This document shows, one piece after another, positions 1-7,497 of a stretch of DNA of 24,929 nucleotides. Below the pieces are notes generated by a model. That model did no database searches. It saw only the letters and a program-made list of their open reading frames with translations, and had not been told where the DNA came from. Made by a program: the position numbers and the translations under genes. The stretch is from Acidimicrobiaceae bacterium (GTDB lineage Bacteria > Actinomycetota > Acidimicrobiia > Acidimicrobiales > Acidimicrobiaceae), in assembly GCA_013044365.1 (NCBI GenBank), contig JABEUP010000028.1, positions 1 through 24,929 on the forward strand, in the 5' to 3' direction. The first letter of the stretch is position 1; every line of letters starts with the position of its first letter.

Positions 1-222
1 GACCTGAACGTTGCGTACCCGGGCGAGTACCAGAGCTTCTTCACCTACCGCCAAATCTATCAGCGATGCCAGTTTGGTCCTGTCCACATAACGACGTGGA
101 TAATAAGTGATCATGTCGAAAACCGACTCGATACCAAGTTCAGAAAGTGCCATCGCCTTTTTCTCGCCTACACCGCTCAATCTGGTAACAGGTAAAGAAA
201 TTAGCGAAATTAGATCTCTGAT
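1..222 (-). CDS. recG: RecG-type ATP-dependent DNA helicase, N-terminal fragment (cut by window edge)
   Basis: RecG remodels stalled replication forks and branched DNA. Only the first ~74 codons are present; the gene runs off the left edge. The translation contains LPVTRLSGVGEKKAMALSEL and then YYPRRYVDRTKLASL, the hallmark start of the RecG wedge/OB region. The frame is closed upstream by a TGA at 259-261. Between that stop and the conserved block there is no in-frame ATG or GTG. The placed start is an ATC at 220-222, because a near-perfect AGGAGG (228-233) sits 5 bases upstream of it. A TTG at 178-180 is the only conventional alternative, but it has no ribosome site and would remove the conserved PVTR residues. 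It lies just behind the FakA-like gene, the usual actinobacterial order. The family call is firm; the start is uncertain. Confidence 0.85.
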   Translation of the reverse strand, partial: MRDLISLISLPVTRLSGVGEKKAMALSELGIESVFDMITYYPRRYVDRTKLASLIDLAVGEEALVLARVRNVQV

Positions 223-233
223 GTCGGCCTCCT
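220..233 (-). promoter_or_regulatory. Strong Shine-Dalgarno in front of a non-AUG codon (recG)
   Basis: On the minus strand AGGAGG (228-233) is followed by a 5-base spacer and ATC (220-222) in the recG frame. This is the only good ribosome site between the upstream in-frame stop and the conserved RecG residues. It is the reason for placing the start at ATC, which would be a rare initiation codon comparable to AUU in infC. Confidence 0.5.
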
Positions 234-309
234 CCCCACGGATAAATCCGGGGATCCCTCAAAACCCTTAACTCATGCCACTGGTGAGAGTTGTTCGCGC
301 TTCATTGGG

Positions 310-1992
310 CTACTCCACGCCAAACAGGTACGGATAAAGGGGCTGTCCGCCATGATGGATCTCCACCTCTATTTGGGACCACTTAGATGCGACCCATTCG
401 TAAATCTCCCGCGTAACAGCCTGACTCGATCCCTCACCTTCAATAACCGTCACAATTTCGGCGCCCGGTGAAATCAACATCTCCAAAAGTTTTTTTGAGA
501 CATCCACAAGCCGCGGCTCGACCGAAAGGATTCCTCCTCTGCCAATGCCCAAATAGCTCCCCTTGGAAATCTTACCCCCCGACCAGGTCGAAGACCGTAC
601 GGCGCGAGTAACCTCGCCCGCTACTACCCTTTTCACACTCGCACTCATGCTGTCTACATTCTCAGCAATCGAAGCGGCAGGGTCGAACTCCATAAGTGCC
701 GCAAAACCTTCAATCACCCCACTCGTCGGCAGTACCACGACCTCCCTTGAACTGAGCTCCGAAGCCAACTGGGCGACTGGAATAATATTGGGATTATTAG
801 GAAGAACTATCACCTTATCTGATTCAAGCTCATCAATCGCCGCGACAATATCAGCGGTTGAGGGATTCATGGATTGGCCACCCATGACAATCCTGTTGAC
901 ACCCATGGATCTGAAAATGCGGCCAATCCCCTCCCCGTTTGCGACGGCCACAACCGAAGTGATTGAACCCTCATCTGAAACCCCTAAAGGATCCGGCGCA
1001 CCACTACCCTGCGCCGCCACCACCCACCGTTCCTCACTCACCTGCTCCGAAAGATCCGTTACCCTAATGTTTCTCAGCCTCCCGGCTTCAATACCTGCCT
1101 CGATCGAAGCTCCAATGTCGTCGGTATGTATATGGCAGTTCCATATTCCATCCTGGCCGACTATCACGATCGAATCGCCGGTTCCTGCCCAAACTTCCCT
1201 GAATCCATCGACCGCGGCATCAGTGGATTCAAGCAAAAACATGACCTCGTATTTAAGTTCCGAAACGTCACCGAAAGGCGAACCCTGGTCATCAATGGCG
1301 TTTACAAATTCGCTGGGACCTGGACTTCCCTGGTTCAACCAGGTTCGCTCCCATTCCCGATAGTCAGGATCAACGATCTTTGCGATAGCATCGATAAATA
1401 ACACAAAGCCTGCGCCGCCGGCATCGACGACATTAGCTGCGGCAAGGATCGGCAAAAGTCGCGGCGTGTCAAGTAAAGCTTCGACACTACCGTCCCTGAT
1501 CTGATAGATCGATGTCACCTGATCAGTTTCCGGAAGTGATCCCGCAACAGCCGCCGCCTTTCTGGCAACGGTGAGAATTGTTCCCTCAACCGGCTTGAGA
1601 ACTGCTTTGTCAGCCAAATCGGAGCCAATTCCCAAACCCCATATAACACCTTGGAAAAAATCATCGCCCGTAATTGCCGACCTCTTGACTCCCTCCGCAA
1701 ATCCGCGAATTATTTGCGAAAAGATCACGCCGGAATTTCCCCTTGCCCCCATAAGAGCACCCTTGGAGATTGCCTTAACACACAAATCGATATCCGAGAG
1801 ATTATCTTTATTGGCTCGAACCTCGTCCAGCACGGACTGAAATGTCAGCGCTAAATTGGATCCCGTATCACCGTCAGGAACAGGGTAAACATTCAAACGA
1901 TTAATAGATCCCTTGAAACGCTGGAGCATCTCCGCTGAAGCCTCGATTACCCCGACTAGATTTTTAGTAGATAATTCTTGAGCATGATCCAT
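310..1992 (-). CDS. FakA/YloV-type DAK-domain kinase (fatty acid kinase-like)
   Basis: This is a 560-residue member of the DhaL/DegV-linked family. FakA phosphorylates fatty acids held by a FakB (DegV) protein in Firmicutes; in actinobacteria the substrate is less certain. The N-terminal DhaL domain shows NVYPVPDGDTGSN (about residues 34-46), whose Asp residues bind Mg-ATP, and GARGNSG (about 82-88). CHIHTDD lies in the middle domain, and the C-terminal third resembles the FakA C-terminal domain. Length is normal for the family (~550). An in-frame ATG at 2044-2046 would add 18 residues. I prefer the ATG at 1990-1992 because the protein then starts like its relatives and leaves room for a divergent promoter before rpmB. 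Neither start has a clear ribosome site. recG follows on the same strand. No FakB is visible in the window. Confidence 0.85.
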   Translation of the reverse strand: MDHAQELSTKNLVGVIEASAEMLQRFKGSINRLNVYPVPDGDTGSNLALTFQSVLDEVRANKDNLSDIDLCVKAISKGALMGARGNSGVIFSQIIRGFAEGVKRSAITGDDFFQGVIWGLGIGSDLADKAVLKPVEGTILTVARKAAAVAGSLPETDQVTSIYQIRDGSVEALLDTPRLLPILAAANVVDAGGAGFVLFIDAIAKIVDPDYREWERTWLNQGSPGPSEFVNAIDDQGSPFGDVSELKYEVMFLLESTDAAVDGFREVWAGTGDSIVIVGQDGIWNCHIHTDDIGASIEAGIEAGRLRNIRVTDLSEQVSEERWVVAAQGSGAPDPLGVSDEGSITSVVAVANGEGIGRIFRSMGVNRIVMGGQSMNPSTADIVAAIDELESDKVIVLPNNPNIIPVAQLASELSSREVVVLPTSGVIEGFAALMEFDPAASIAENVDSMSASVKRVVAGEVTRAVRSSTWSGGKISKGSYLGIGRGGILSVEPRLVDVSKKLLEMLISPGAEIVTVIEGEGSSQAVTREIYEWVASKWSQIEVEIHHGGQPLYPYLFGVE

Positions 1993-2099
1993 CGGCGCAA
2001 ATGCTAATATAAGGGATCGCGATTGAACGCGTTTCTTGCGATTCATCCTAGAATTAATCGAGCAATTTTTTTCGGCGTTTAGATAAGAGGTGTATCAAA

Positions 2100-2294
2100 G
2101 TGGCATCGGTATGTGAAATCTGCGGCAAAGGACCATCCTTTGGCATGACTATCAGCCACTCCCACCGGCGGACTAAGAGGCGCTGGAATCCAAACATACA
2201 GAGGGTGCGCGCCATAGTAGGTTCATCCACTAAAAAAATGAATGTTTGCACCTCATGCATTAAGGTTGGCAAAGTCCAAAAGGCTGTTCACTAA
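2100..2294 (+). CDS. rpmB: 50S ribosomal protein L28
   Basis: This is a 64-residue structural protein of the large ribosomal subunit. It opens with ASVCEICGKGPSFGMTISHS and carries SHRRTKRRWNPNIQRV, both diagnostic of L28. Cys5/Cys8 and Cys50/Cys53 form two CxxC pairs, so this is the zinc-binding (C+) form. The start is GTG at 2100, with AAGAGG (2085-2090) nine bases upstream. It is divergent from the FakA-like gene, and the hemH ribosome site overlaps its stop codon, so rpmB and hemH are probably co-transcribed. I see no zinc-free paralogue in this window. Confidence 0.95.
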   Translation: MASVCEICGKGPSFGMTISHSHRRTKRRWNPNIQRVRAIVGSSTKKMNVCTSCIKVGKVQKAVH

Positions 2295-2303
2295 GGACAA
2301 CCA

Positions 2304-3287
2304 TTGCCCTTTGACGCATTTTTGTTCCAGTCATTTGGCGGACCAAATACCAAATCTGACGTAATTCCATTCTTGGAGAACGTGACCAGAGGCAGGAACA
2401 TACCTGTCGAGCGACTTGAAACTGTAGCCCAGCAGTACTATCACTTTAATGGCCAAAGTCCGATCAACAAAATTAACCTTGGAATCATTGAGCGGCTTCA
2501 AAATGCGTTTTCCCAGGCCAACATAGCTCTGCCGATCTATTTTGGAAATAGGAACTTTGAACCATACCTCAAAGATGCGCTTATCCAAATGAAGGCAGAC
2601 GGACGAACCAACGCAATAAGTTTCGTGACCTCCGCATATGGATCGTTCTCCAGTTGTAAACAATACAAACTTGACATAGAGAGCGCATGCCAAGAAATTG
2701 GAGGCAGGTTCCTCGCAGTTACGAAAATCCGCCATTTCTATTCCCATCCTGGGTTCATCAATCCGCTCATAACCAACTCTGTTGCAGCACTCAAAAAGCT
2801 TCCGCACCCGGATAGAGCGCAACTGGTCTTTACAGCACACTCCATTCCTGTCTCGATGTCAGAAACCTCTCCTTACTTGAGGCAATTAAAGGAAGCCGTG
2901 GCTCTTGTCGCAAATGGGATCAAAAATGAAACCGGGGTATCGTACGATTACTCCTTGGCCTTCCAGTCAAGGTCTGGAGCTCCAGGCCAGGCTTGGCTGG
3001 AACCAGACATTTCCGACCATCTGAAAGCACTTTCAGCCAAAAACATTACCGATGCCCTAATCGTACCCATCGGATTCATATCTGATCACTTAGAGGTGAT
3101 TTACGACCTCGATATTTTGGCAGCCAATACTGCCCAACGGTTAGGTATTTCTATATCACGTACAAGAACCTCGTCCGATTCACCCGCATTTGTTCAAATG
3201 ATAGTGGAGTTGACAAAAGAACTTATTAACAACCCAATAACCTATCCGGAGCCAGACTGCACCGCAACCTGCTGCCAGTCGCGGTAA
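2304..3287 (+). CDS. hemH: Ferrochelatase (coproporphyrin-type, CpfC/HemH)
   Basis: This enzyme inserts Fe2+ into the porphyrin in haem synthesis. Actinobacterial enzymes of this branch normally use coproporphyrin III. The 327-residue translation begins with DAFLFQSFGGP and has FLENVTRGRNIP, FGNRNFEPYL, the catalytic His179 in FTAHSIP, and DHLEVIYDLD with the acidic Glu264. Cys118 and a C-terminal group Cys319, Cys323 and Cys324 match the four ligands of the [2Fe-2S] cluster known in the Mycobacterium enzyme. The start is TTG at 2304, seven bases after an AAGGA that overlaps the rpmB stop; only nine bases separate the two genes. The position directly behind rpmB suggests translational coupling. 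No other haem genes are in the window. Confidence 0.93.
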   Translation: MPFDAFLFQSFGGPNTKSDVIPFLENVTRGRNIPVERLETVAQQYYHFNGQSPINKINLGIIERLQNAFSQANIALPIYFGNRNFEPYLKDALIQMKADGRTNAISFVTSAYGSFSSCKQYKLDIESACQEIGGRFLAVTKIRHFYSHPGFINPLITNSVAALKKLPHPDRAQLVFTAHSIPVSMSETSPYLRQLKEAVALVANGIKNETGVSYDYSLAFQSRSGAPGQAWLEPDISDHLKALSAKNITDALIVPIGFISDHLEVIYDLDILAANTAQRLGISISRTRTSSDSPAFVQMIVELTKELINNPITYPEPDCTATCCQSR

Positions 3288-3297
3288 CAATATTTGG

Positions 3298-3486
3298 TTA
3301 CCTGGCTTTTGGCCGAGCTGGATGGACCTTTGATTCTTGTTGATCTGACTTTCCAAATTCGTAAGTTCTCAACCCGTTTCCGATCCAAATAAAGGTCAGT
3401 CCCATAGCGACAATGCCTTTATAACCCTGCCTTTGTAACTGACTCGGATCTGAGCCACCAACAAAACACGCCCCACCATGGATCAA
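3298..3486 (-). CDS. Doubtful small ORF with one hydrophobic segment
   Basis: This is a 62-codon frame opening at TTG (3484-3486). It encodes a stretch GIVAMGLTFIWIGNGL that could span a membrane, followed by a basic tail. The frame stays open 14 further codons upstream to a TAG at 3529-3531, but without a normal start codon there. Only a weak G-rich stretch precedes the TTG. I do not recognise the product. It lies tail-to-tail with hemH in a gap that also carries mobile-element debris, so it may be spurious. Confidence 0.2.
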   Translation of the reverse strand: MIHGGACFVGGSDPSQLQRQGYKGIVAMGLTFIWIGNGLRTYEFGKSDQQESKVHPARPKAR

Positions 3487-3624
3487 AACCGCCCCGATAT
3501 GCGATGGATCGATGTGGATGACAACCCTCTAGTTGCGGGGGTCACAGGACGCAAAAAGACACAACACGCATTTGTGCACAGCGGCCCGATGAAGCGTCAA
3601 CTCCCGAAAGAAGAAGTGGCATGA
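3478..3624 (+). pseudogene. Probable C-terminal tail of a decayed TnpB (IS605 OrfB family)
   Basis: The frame is open from just after a stop near 3451 and reads 48 codons from the ATG at 3478 to a TGA at 3622-3624. It ends in HSGPMKRQLPKEEVA. The frame is too short to hold the RuvC or zinc-finger parts of TnpB, and I find neither motif in any frame upstream back to hemH. The reason to call it a TnpB tail is position: its stop codon sits inside the loop of an omegaRNA-like hairpin, immediately before a typical IS605-type right end. That overlap of gene end and guide-RNA scaffold is usual for tnpB. The tail itself is too variable to identify alone, so the call depends on the downstream structure. 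Confidence 0.35.
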
Positions 3625-3673
3625 GTCGCTGATTTTCGGGAATCCCCTCCAGCAAGGGAGGAGAGGACGTCAA
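3603..3673 (+). ncRNA. Putative omegaRNA 3' scaffold / right end of an IS605-type element (relic)
   Basis: Two hairpins follow each other. The first pairs CCCGAAA (3603-3609) with TTTCGGG (3634-3640). Inside it AGTGGC (3615-3620) pairs with GTCGCT (3625-3630) around an ATGA loop, with two wobble pairs. The second pairs CCCTCC (3645-3650) with GGGAGG (3656-3661). The run GAATC, hairpin, GAGG, two bases, TCAA (ending at 3673) is the architecture I recall for right ends of IS605-family tnpB elements such as ISDra2, where the omegaRNA scaffold also ends. No left end, TnpA or TnpB body is present, so this is an orphan or dead copy. If transcribed, bases after 3673 would act as the guide. Confidence 0.5.
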
Positions 3674-3701
3674 TCGGACAGAGTTCTGACATCTGGACCA
3701 A

Positions 3702-3851
3702 GTGATATCACAACCTATATTTTTTGCCGGTTTCCCAGTCGAGCTTTCCGATGAAGATATAATAACCCGTTCAACCGAGCCAAAAATAATACACTGCCTG
3801 AAGACGGGGCTTCAGATTCAGATAGGCAAAAAGGTGGAGATGATCATTTAA
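3702..3851 (+). CDS. Doubtful 49-codon ORF, unrecognised
   Basis: A frame opens after a TGA at 3687-3689 and runs from GTG (3702) to TAA (3849-3851). The predicted peptide starts ISQPIFFAGFPVELSDED and has no recognisable motif, signal peptide or membrane helix. There is no convincing ribosome site. It lies between the mobile-element relic and the pckG terminator, so it could be chance or debris. Confidence 0.15.
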   Translation: MISQPIFFAGFPVELSDEDIITRSTEPKIIHCLKTGLQIQIGKKVEMII

Positions 3852-3878
3852 AATATCAACTTACTGACGCCAAAACAC

Positions 3879-3910
3879 GGGAAGGGTTCTAAATAAATAG
3901 AACCCTTCCC
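3879..3910 (-). terminator. Strong hairpin terminator behind pckG
   Basis: There is a perfect 12-bp stem, GGGAAGGGTTCT (3879-3890) with AGAACCCTTCCC (3899-3910), around an 8-base A/T-rich loop. It lies 28 bases past the pckG stop. On the minus strand it is followed by GTGTTTT, a short and imperfect T tract. The stem is strong enough to act on both strands, though no plus-strand gene clearly needs it. Confidence 0.8.
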
Positions 3911-3938
3911 GGAAACTCCAATTCAGTATTCGTCAGGC

Positions 3939-5753
3939 CTAAAGGGTTGCCTGCTTTAATATTGCAAGTTGGTCTGACAATTCCTTGGGAAGATCCTCGC
4001 CAAACTGCGCGTAGTGCCGGGCGATGTCCTCAGCCTCATCCGCCAACTTTTCCGGTTCAATGGAAAAGAGGCCGGACAATACCTGCGGGGAAATCGACAA
4101 TCCAGTTGTATCAATATCCTCCGGCTTCGGCGTGAACCCAAGCGGAGTTTCCTGGGCGTCGACTTTTCCCTCCAAACGGGCTACAATCCAGGCAAGAACA
4201 CGGGAGTTGTCGCCATATCCCGGCCAAATGAATTTTCCATTCTCGTCCTTGCGGAACCAGTTGACTAGATAGATCTTCGGCAGCTTGGATTCATCAGCCT
4301 TGTTTCCCATCGAAAGCCAGTGCGCAAAATAGTCAGCCATGTTGTAACCGCAGAATGGCAGCATGGCGAAGGGATCTCTTCTAAGATTACCGACCTTTCC
4401 CTCGGCTGCGGCAGTCGTCTCGGACGCGATCACTGAACCCAGGAATACTCCGTGCTCCCACGACTTTGCCTCGGTCACCAAAGGAATGAGAGAAGCCCTT
4501 CTCCCGCCAAAGAGGATCGCCGAGATCGGAACTCCGTTTGGATCCTGCCATTCTGAAGCGATGTAGGGTGCCCTGTCCGCCGCAACAGTAAAACGGGCAT
4601 TTGGGTGGGCAGCAGGCGTACCGGATTCCGGCGTCCATTGGTTACCCCGCCAGTCGGTAAGATTTGAGGGAATCGGACCATCTATACCTTCCCACCATAT
4701 GTCGCCGTCAGCAGTAAGGGCCGTGTTGGTGAATATCGTGTCACCTGACACCGTCTCCATGGCGTTACGGTTGGTTTTGTTGCTTGTCCCCGGCGCTACA
4801 CCGAAAAATCCTGCTTCAGGGTTTACACCATATAGGCGACCATCGGAGCCAAATCTGAGCCAGCAAATATCATCACCGATAGTCTCCACCTTCCAACCAG
4901 GCAGCGAGGGCAGCAGCATTGCCAGGTTAGTCTTGCCACAAGCCGACGGAAATGCACCGCTAATAAAACGCACATTGCCATTTGGATCTGTCAGTTTCAT
5001 GATAAGCATGTGCTCTGCCAACCAACCGTCATCTCTGGCCATAACTGAGGCAATACGCAGCGCCAAACACTTCTTTCCAAGCAATGCATTACCACCGTAT
5101 CCCGATCCGTACGACCATATTTCACGGGTTTCCGGGAAGTGGACAATGTATTTGTTTTCAGCATCGCATGGCCATGAAACATCTGCCTGTCCAGGCCCAA
5201 GCGGAGCCCCAACGGAATGGAGGCAGTGGACGAAATCACCGTCAGGTCCCAGTTGGTCCAGTACGGCTTGGCCCATCTTGGCCATAATACGCATATTCAC
5301 GGCCACGTACCCTGAGTCTGTTATTTCAACGCCAATTTGAGAAAACGGTGAACCAAGGGGACCCATCGAGAAAGGTACCACGTACATTACCCGTCCTCTC
5401 ATCGAACCCTTGAAAAGTCCGTTAAGAGTCTCGCGCATTTCAACCGGGTCACGCCAGTTATTGGTAGGTCCAGCGTCACGTTCTGAAGCCGAGCAAATAA
5501 ATGTCCGGTCTTCCACGCGGGCAACGTCTGCGGGGTCGGAATGTGCCCAATATGAATTCGGTCTTTTGGCCTCACTCAGCTTTTTGAAAGTTCCATTTTC
5601 CACCAAGAGCTGCGCCAGCCGGTCATATTCCTCGCCAGATCCATCGCACCAGTAGACAGAATCCGGCTCGCACCACTTTTCAATCTCGTTGACCCAATAA
5701 ATCAGCTCTTTGTTGTCAGTAGGATACTTCACGCTGCCAATACCTCGATTCAT
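3939..5753 (-). CDS. pckG: Phosphoenolpyruvate carboxykinase (GTP)
   Basis: PEPCK interconverts oxaloacetate plus GTP with phosphoenolpyruvate plus GDP and CO2, linking the TCA cycle to gluconeogenesis. The 604-residue protein has the GTP-class signatures: ARVEDRTFICS near the N-terminus, YGSGYGGNALLGKKC (about 215-229), the P-loop FPSACGKTN (about 268-276) with the cysteine typical of GTP-dependent enzymes, kinase-2 GDD (about 293-295), and FFGVAPGTS. The start is uncertain. The open frame allows TTG at 5781-5783, adding 10 residues; I chose the ATG at 5751-5753 because family members begin near it. Neither has a good ribosome site. The gene is single, divergent from thiL, and closed by its own hairpin terminator, so it is probably regulated alone. 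A TTGATA element lies on this strand at 5811-5816, but I cannot pair it with a good -10. Confidence 0.95.
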   Translation of the reverse strand: MNRGIGSVKYPTDNKELIYWVNEIEKWCEPDSVYWCDGSGEEYDRLAQLLVENGTFKKLSEAKRPNSYWAHSDPADVARVEDRTFICSASERDAGPTNNWRDPVEMRETLNGLFKGSMRGRVMYVVPFSMGPLGSPFSQIGVEITDSGYVAVNMRIMAKMGQAVLDQLGPDGDFVHCLHSVGAPLGPGQADVSWPCDAENKYIVHFPETREIWSYGSGYGGNALLGKKCLALRIASVMARDDGWLAEHMLIMKLTDPNGNVRFISGAFPSACGKTNLAMLLPSLPGWKVETIGDDICWLRFGSDGRLYGVNPEAGFFGVAPGTSNKTNRNAMETVSGDTIFTNTALTADGDIWWEGIDGPIPSNLTDWRGNQWTPESGTPAAHPNARFTVAADRAPYIASEWQDPNGVPISAILFGGRRASLIPLVTEAKSWEHGVFLGSVIASETTAAAEGKVGNLRRDPFAMLPFCGYNMADYFAHWLSMGNKADESKLPKIYLVNWFRKDENGKFIWPGYGDNSRVLAWIVARLEGKVDAQETPLGFTPKPEDIDTTGLSISPQVLSGLFSIEPEKLADEAEDIARHYAQFGEDLPKELSDQLAILKQATL

Positions 5754-5879
5754 ACCGGTCTCAGTCGCTGAGATTAAACCCAATACCTAGACGCTGCACA
5801 TGACGACCCTTATCAAGAGTCCATTTATTTTTACACGAATTGAATCCAAAACACCTAAACGAAAACTAACTTGTCTCAC

Positions 5880-6815
5880 ATGCATGGTAATGACGCTGGT
5901 GCAGAATTCAACAAAATCTCCGAAATCAAGAAGATCCTCTCCGACCAAGCCAACGACCTTTCTAAGCCGTATAAAACTCTAATCGGGGATGACGCCGCAG
6001 TCATAAATTTTCAAGATTTGAAACTAAACCTTTTCGCCTCAGACATGATGGTTGAAAACATTCATTTTCGGACATCTTACTTGACAGCGGCTGAAATTGG
6101 TTACAAATCCATGGCTACAAATGTTTCAGACATGGCGGCAATGGGGGGGTTCCCCAGATATGCGACCATCTCGCTAGCATCTCCAAGCAAGTTTGATATT
6201 ACAGGCTTTTATGAAGGGGTCAAAGCCGCATGCTTGGAGTATGAGTTCCATATTGCCGGGGGGGATCTGTCATTATCAGAGCTGACGGTTGTGTCAATCG
6301 CAATGATCGGATCGAGCTATAACCAACCCATCAAAAGGTCAACCGCTGCTTCAGGAGACCACATTTTTGTAACTGGCTCTCTTGGTGGTTCTGCGGCTGG
6401 CTTGGAATTATTGAAATATAATCCGGGCTCCACCGGACCCCTGATCGATATCCACAAGAGACCGGTGGCACGGCTTCAACAAGCTCGAGCCATGTCCATG
6501 TCGGGTGCGTCTTCTGCCATCGACGTGTCGGACGGCCTCATCGCAGATATAAATCACATTTGTCAAGAATCTCACCTCGGCGCAAAACTGCAAGAGATCC
6601 CGGTTGCAGATGGTGCAACGCTCGCAAATGCGCTTTACGGGGGCGAAGATTACGAGCTGGTTTTCAGCCATCCAGATCCGGCCCAGGTTGAATTGGCATT
6701 CGCTTCGCTAGATCTGGCACAACACGACAGGATAGGCCAATTTACAATCGGCAACGAGATCACACTCCAAGGCCGGCCGATCGAAATCAAGGGTTATCAA
6801 CATGGCTTCGTTTGA
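5880..6815 (+). CDS. thiL: Thiamine-monophosphate kinase
   Basis: ThiL phosphorylates thiamine monophosphate to thiamine pyrophosphate, the last step of cofactor synthesis. The 311-residue protein has the AIR-synthase-like fold motifs: LIGDDAAV with the Mg-binding acidic pair, NVSDMAAMGG, HIAGGDLSLS, AIDVSDGLIADINHI and GGEDYELVF near the C-terminus. Length is normal (about 310-325). I chose the ATG at 5880; a TTG nine bases upstream (5871) is possible, and neither has a ribosome site. The gene is divergent from pckG. No riboswitch of the THI type is visible in the short upstream region. In related actinobacteria thiL is near rpmB and the fakA-like gene, which fits this locus with hemH and pckG interposed. 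Confidence 0.93.
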   Translation: MHGNDAGAEFNKISEIKKILSDQANDLSKPYKTLIGDDAAVINFQDLKLNLFASDMMVENIHFRTSYLTAAEIGYKSMATNVSDMAAMGGFPRYATISLASPSKFDITGFYEGVKAACLEYEFHIAGGDLSLSELTVVSIAMIGSSYNQPIKRSTAASGDHIFVTGSLGGSAAGLELLKYNPGSTGPLIDIHKRPVARLQQARAMSMSGASSAIDVSDGLIADINHICQESHLGAKLQEIPVADGATLANALYGGEDYELVFSHPDPAQVELAFASLDLAQHDRIGQFTIGNEITLQGRPIEIKGYQHGFV

Positions 6816-7010
6816 CCTCAAGCCCATTTACCCACTTTTTATGAGGTAAAACTGCGGCCTGGATCAGGCCCAGGAAATACAAGATAACGTGGCAACAAAT
6901 CGCCGAATTACCCGCCTAGGACCCGGTTGAGCAAATAAACTCGGTTTCATCGACCCTATTTCATAAGAATTGGCTGAAATCCATGAACGGTAAACCCAGT
7001 CGAGGATATT

Positions 7011-7038
7011 TTGAGTTCAAGAGAAGCTAAATTATGTA
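7011..7038 (+). promoter_or_regulatory. Candidate sigma-70-type promoter for the Lrp-domain gene
   Basis: TTGAGT (7011-7016) and TATGTA (7033-7038) are separated by 16 bases and lie about 40 bases upstream of the GTG start at 7079. The match is moderate. The 263-base gap after thiL is otherwise empty apart from a 6-bp inverted repeat ACCTCA/TGAGGT just past the thiL stop, which lacks a T tract and is not a convincing terminator. Confidence 0.3.
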
Positions 7039-7078
7039 GTCAATACCTCTATTTGTACACTTAATCCTGGGAGCTGCC

Positions 7079-7339
7079 GTGAACGTTAGGGCATTCATAT
7101 TGGTGCAAACAGAGATAGGGTTCTCCTCTGCGGTGGCCAAGCAGTGCCACGGGTTGTCCAACACGGTGTCGGTTGATCAAGTGACTGGACCATATGACGT
7201 AATCGTAGTGGTAGAGTGCGCTTCAATCGAAGAGCTCGGGCTCGAAGTAGTCAGTGAGATCCAGCAAATTGAAGGGGTAACCAGAACTTTGACCTGCCCG
7301 TCAGTACACCTGGTGAAAAATTTCAGTACCGCCGAGTAA
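7079..7339 (+). CDS. Stand-alone Lrp/AsnC effector-domain (RAM) protein
   Basis: The 86-residue protein begins VRAFILVQTEIGFSSAVAKQ and contains TGPYDVIVVVECASIEELG and IQQIEGVTRTLTC. This is the beta-alpha-beta-beta-alpha-beta pattern of the amino-acid-binding (RAM) half of Lrp/AsnC regulators. The helix-turn-helix half is absent, and the start is fixed by GGGAG (7069-7073) five bases before GTG, so this is not a truncation artefact. Such small proteins form ring oligomers and may sense amino acids or modulate full-length Lrp proteins; that role is inference here. It follows thiL with a 263-base gap and meets the TraG-like gene tail to tail. Confidence 0.8.
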   Translation: MNVRAFILVQTEIGFSSAVAKQCHGLSNTVSVDQVTGPYDVIVVVECASIEELGLEVVSEIQQIEGVTRTLTCPSVHLVKNFSTAE

Positions 7340-7497
7340 AGTTCCTGGCCAGATATACCAGCATTCGACTTGCATTAGATGACGTCCCAACCAAATGATT
7401 AGAGATATTTGACTGCCGGCACCTTTGACTACGGCACACTTCGGGCCACCATAACACCGTCGAACAACAGTAGCCGCAAATACGAAAATAGCTATCA

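Noticed and set aside
563..1363. 266-codon open frame on the plus strand
   Set aside because: It is antisense to the FakA-like gene, gives a low-complexity Ser/Thr/Pro-rich product, and has no ribosome site; the minus-strand frame has clear family motifs.
3758..3763. Exact TATAAT hexamer as a -10 box
   Set aside because: There is no acceptable -35 element at 16-19 bases and no convincing plus-strand gene downstream.
4699..5340. 213-codon open frame on the plus strand
   Set aside because: It lies entirely opposite pckG, whose P-loop and other motifs are unambiguous; the antisense product resembles no protein.
6816..6852. ACCTCA/TGAGGT inverted repeat after thiL as a terminator
   Set aside because: The T-rich run is in the loop, not after the stem, and the loop is long for a 6-bp stem.
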